In this document: positions 6,031-6,116 of the stretch, one piece after another
How positions within the stretch are numbered: the first letter of the stretch is position 1
How the letters are laid out: each line of letters begins with the position of its first letter
Assembly: GCA_938036585.1 (NCBI GenBank)
Contig: CALHQN010000085.1
Coordinates: forward strand, 1-6,116
DNA from: an uncultured Campylobacter sp.
GTDB taxonomy: Bacteria > Campylobacterota > Campylobacteria > Campylobacterales > Campylobacteraceae
Length of the DNA: 6,116 bases
Reading direction: 5' to 3'
Notes under the pieces: model-generated
The model's input: only the letters and a program-made list of their open reading frames with translations
Told to the model about the DNA's origin: nothing
Database searches by the model: none
Program-made: the position numbers and the translations under genes

Positions 6031-6073
6031 CCGATTTTCCAAAACCAAATACACAACGACACAAGGAGATTTT

Positions 6074-6116
6074 ATGGCGAGCCCAAAAGACGCCTTAACG
6101 CCCATCGAGCAGTTCT
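6074..6116 (+). CDS. 5' end of an unidentified protein (14 codons visible)
   Basis: An ATG at 6074 is preceded by AAGGAG (6063-6068) at five bases and by a perfect TATAAT box, so this is convincingly a gene start. Only MASPKDALTPIEQF and one extra base are seen. The pattern KDxxxxIEQF/IEELF resembles my recollection of the N-terminus of Campylobacter RpoD (primary sigma factor), but 14 residues are far too few to name it. No signal peptide is apparent in this stretch. Confidence 0.75.
   Translation, partial: MASPKDALTPIEQF

Larger units (their letters stand above)
5715..6073. other. Divergent intergenic region between leuD and the plus-strand gene
   Basis: 359 bp without a convincing gene. 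From left to right: leuD ribosome site and promoter (5715-5756), AT-rich spacer (5757-5800), a GC-rich structured island (5801-5898), a strongly AT-rich stretch with an 18-bp palindrome (5899-5990), and the promoter and ribosome site of the rightward gene (5991-6073). The only ATG ORF seen in the island is 27 codons (5819-5902, plus strand), with no ribosome site. Confidence 0.8.

Overview
The window looks like chromosomal DNA from a Campylobacter, most likely one of the higher-GC oral/anaerobic species (C. gracilis, C. rectus and C. showae are candidates). Three things point there: the constant TAAATTT/AAATTTA-type words, the gene order of a small TPR protein, a CiaD-like protein and cca (recalled as the Cj0787-Cj0788-Cj0789 order of C. 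jejuni), and protein sequences typical of Campylobacterota. The species is inference; no rRNA or other marker is present.

Eight open frames on the minus strand form one tightly packed set. In the direction of transcription (right to left) they are leuD, leuB, a small TPR-like protein, a CiaD-like acidic protein, cca, a heptapeptide-repeat ORF of doubtful status, trmL, and a secreted endonuclease/exonuclease/phosphatase (EEP) family protein that runs off the left edge. Gaps are 9 nt, or genes overlap by 8 to 44 nt; the only larger gap is 51 nt after cca. No terminator is evident between them. A single operon from a promoter just upstream of leuD is the simplest reading, with a possible weak internal promoter after cca.

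Functionally the operon mixes leucine biosynthesis (LeuD, small subunit of isopropylmalate isomerase; LeuB, isopropylmalate dehydrogenase), tRNA maturation and modification (Cca, TrmL), a homologue of a Campylobacter invasion effector (CiaD-like) and an exported phosphodiesterase/nuclease. leuA and leuC are not here. Such mixing is common in Campylobacter operons and does not by itself mean functional coupling.

The right end (5715-6073) is a 359-bp divergent intergenic region. It holds the leuD promoter, a GC-rich, internally structured island of about 98 bp bounded by inverted repeats, an AT-rich stretch with an 18-bp perfect palindrome, and a good promoter and Shine-Dalgarno for a plus-strand gene of which only 14 codons are visible.

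The least ordinary parts are the degenerate 21-bp tandem repeats at the 5' side of trmL, which keep two frames open, and the structured GC-rich island between leuD and the divergent gene. No CRISPR array, insertion sequence, tRNA or rRNA was seen.
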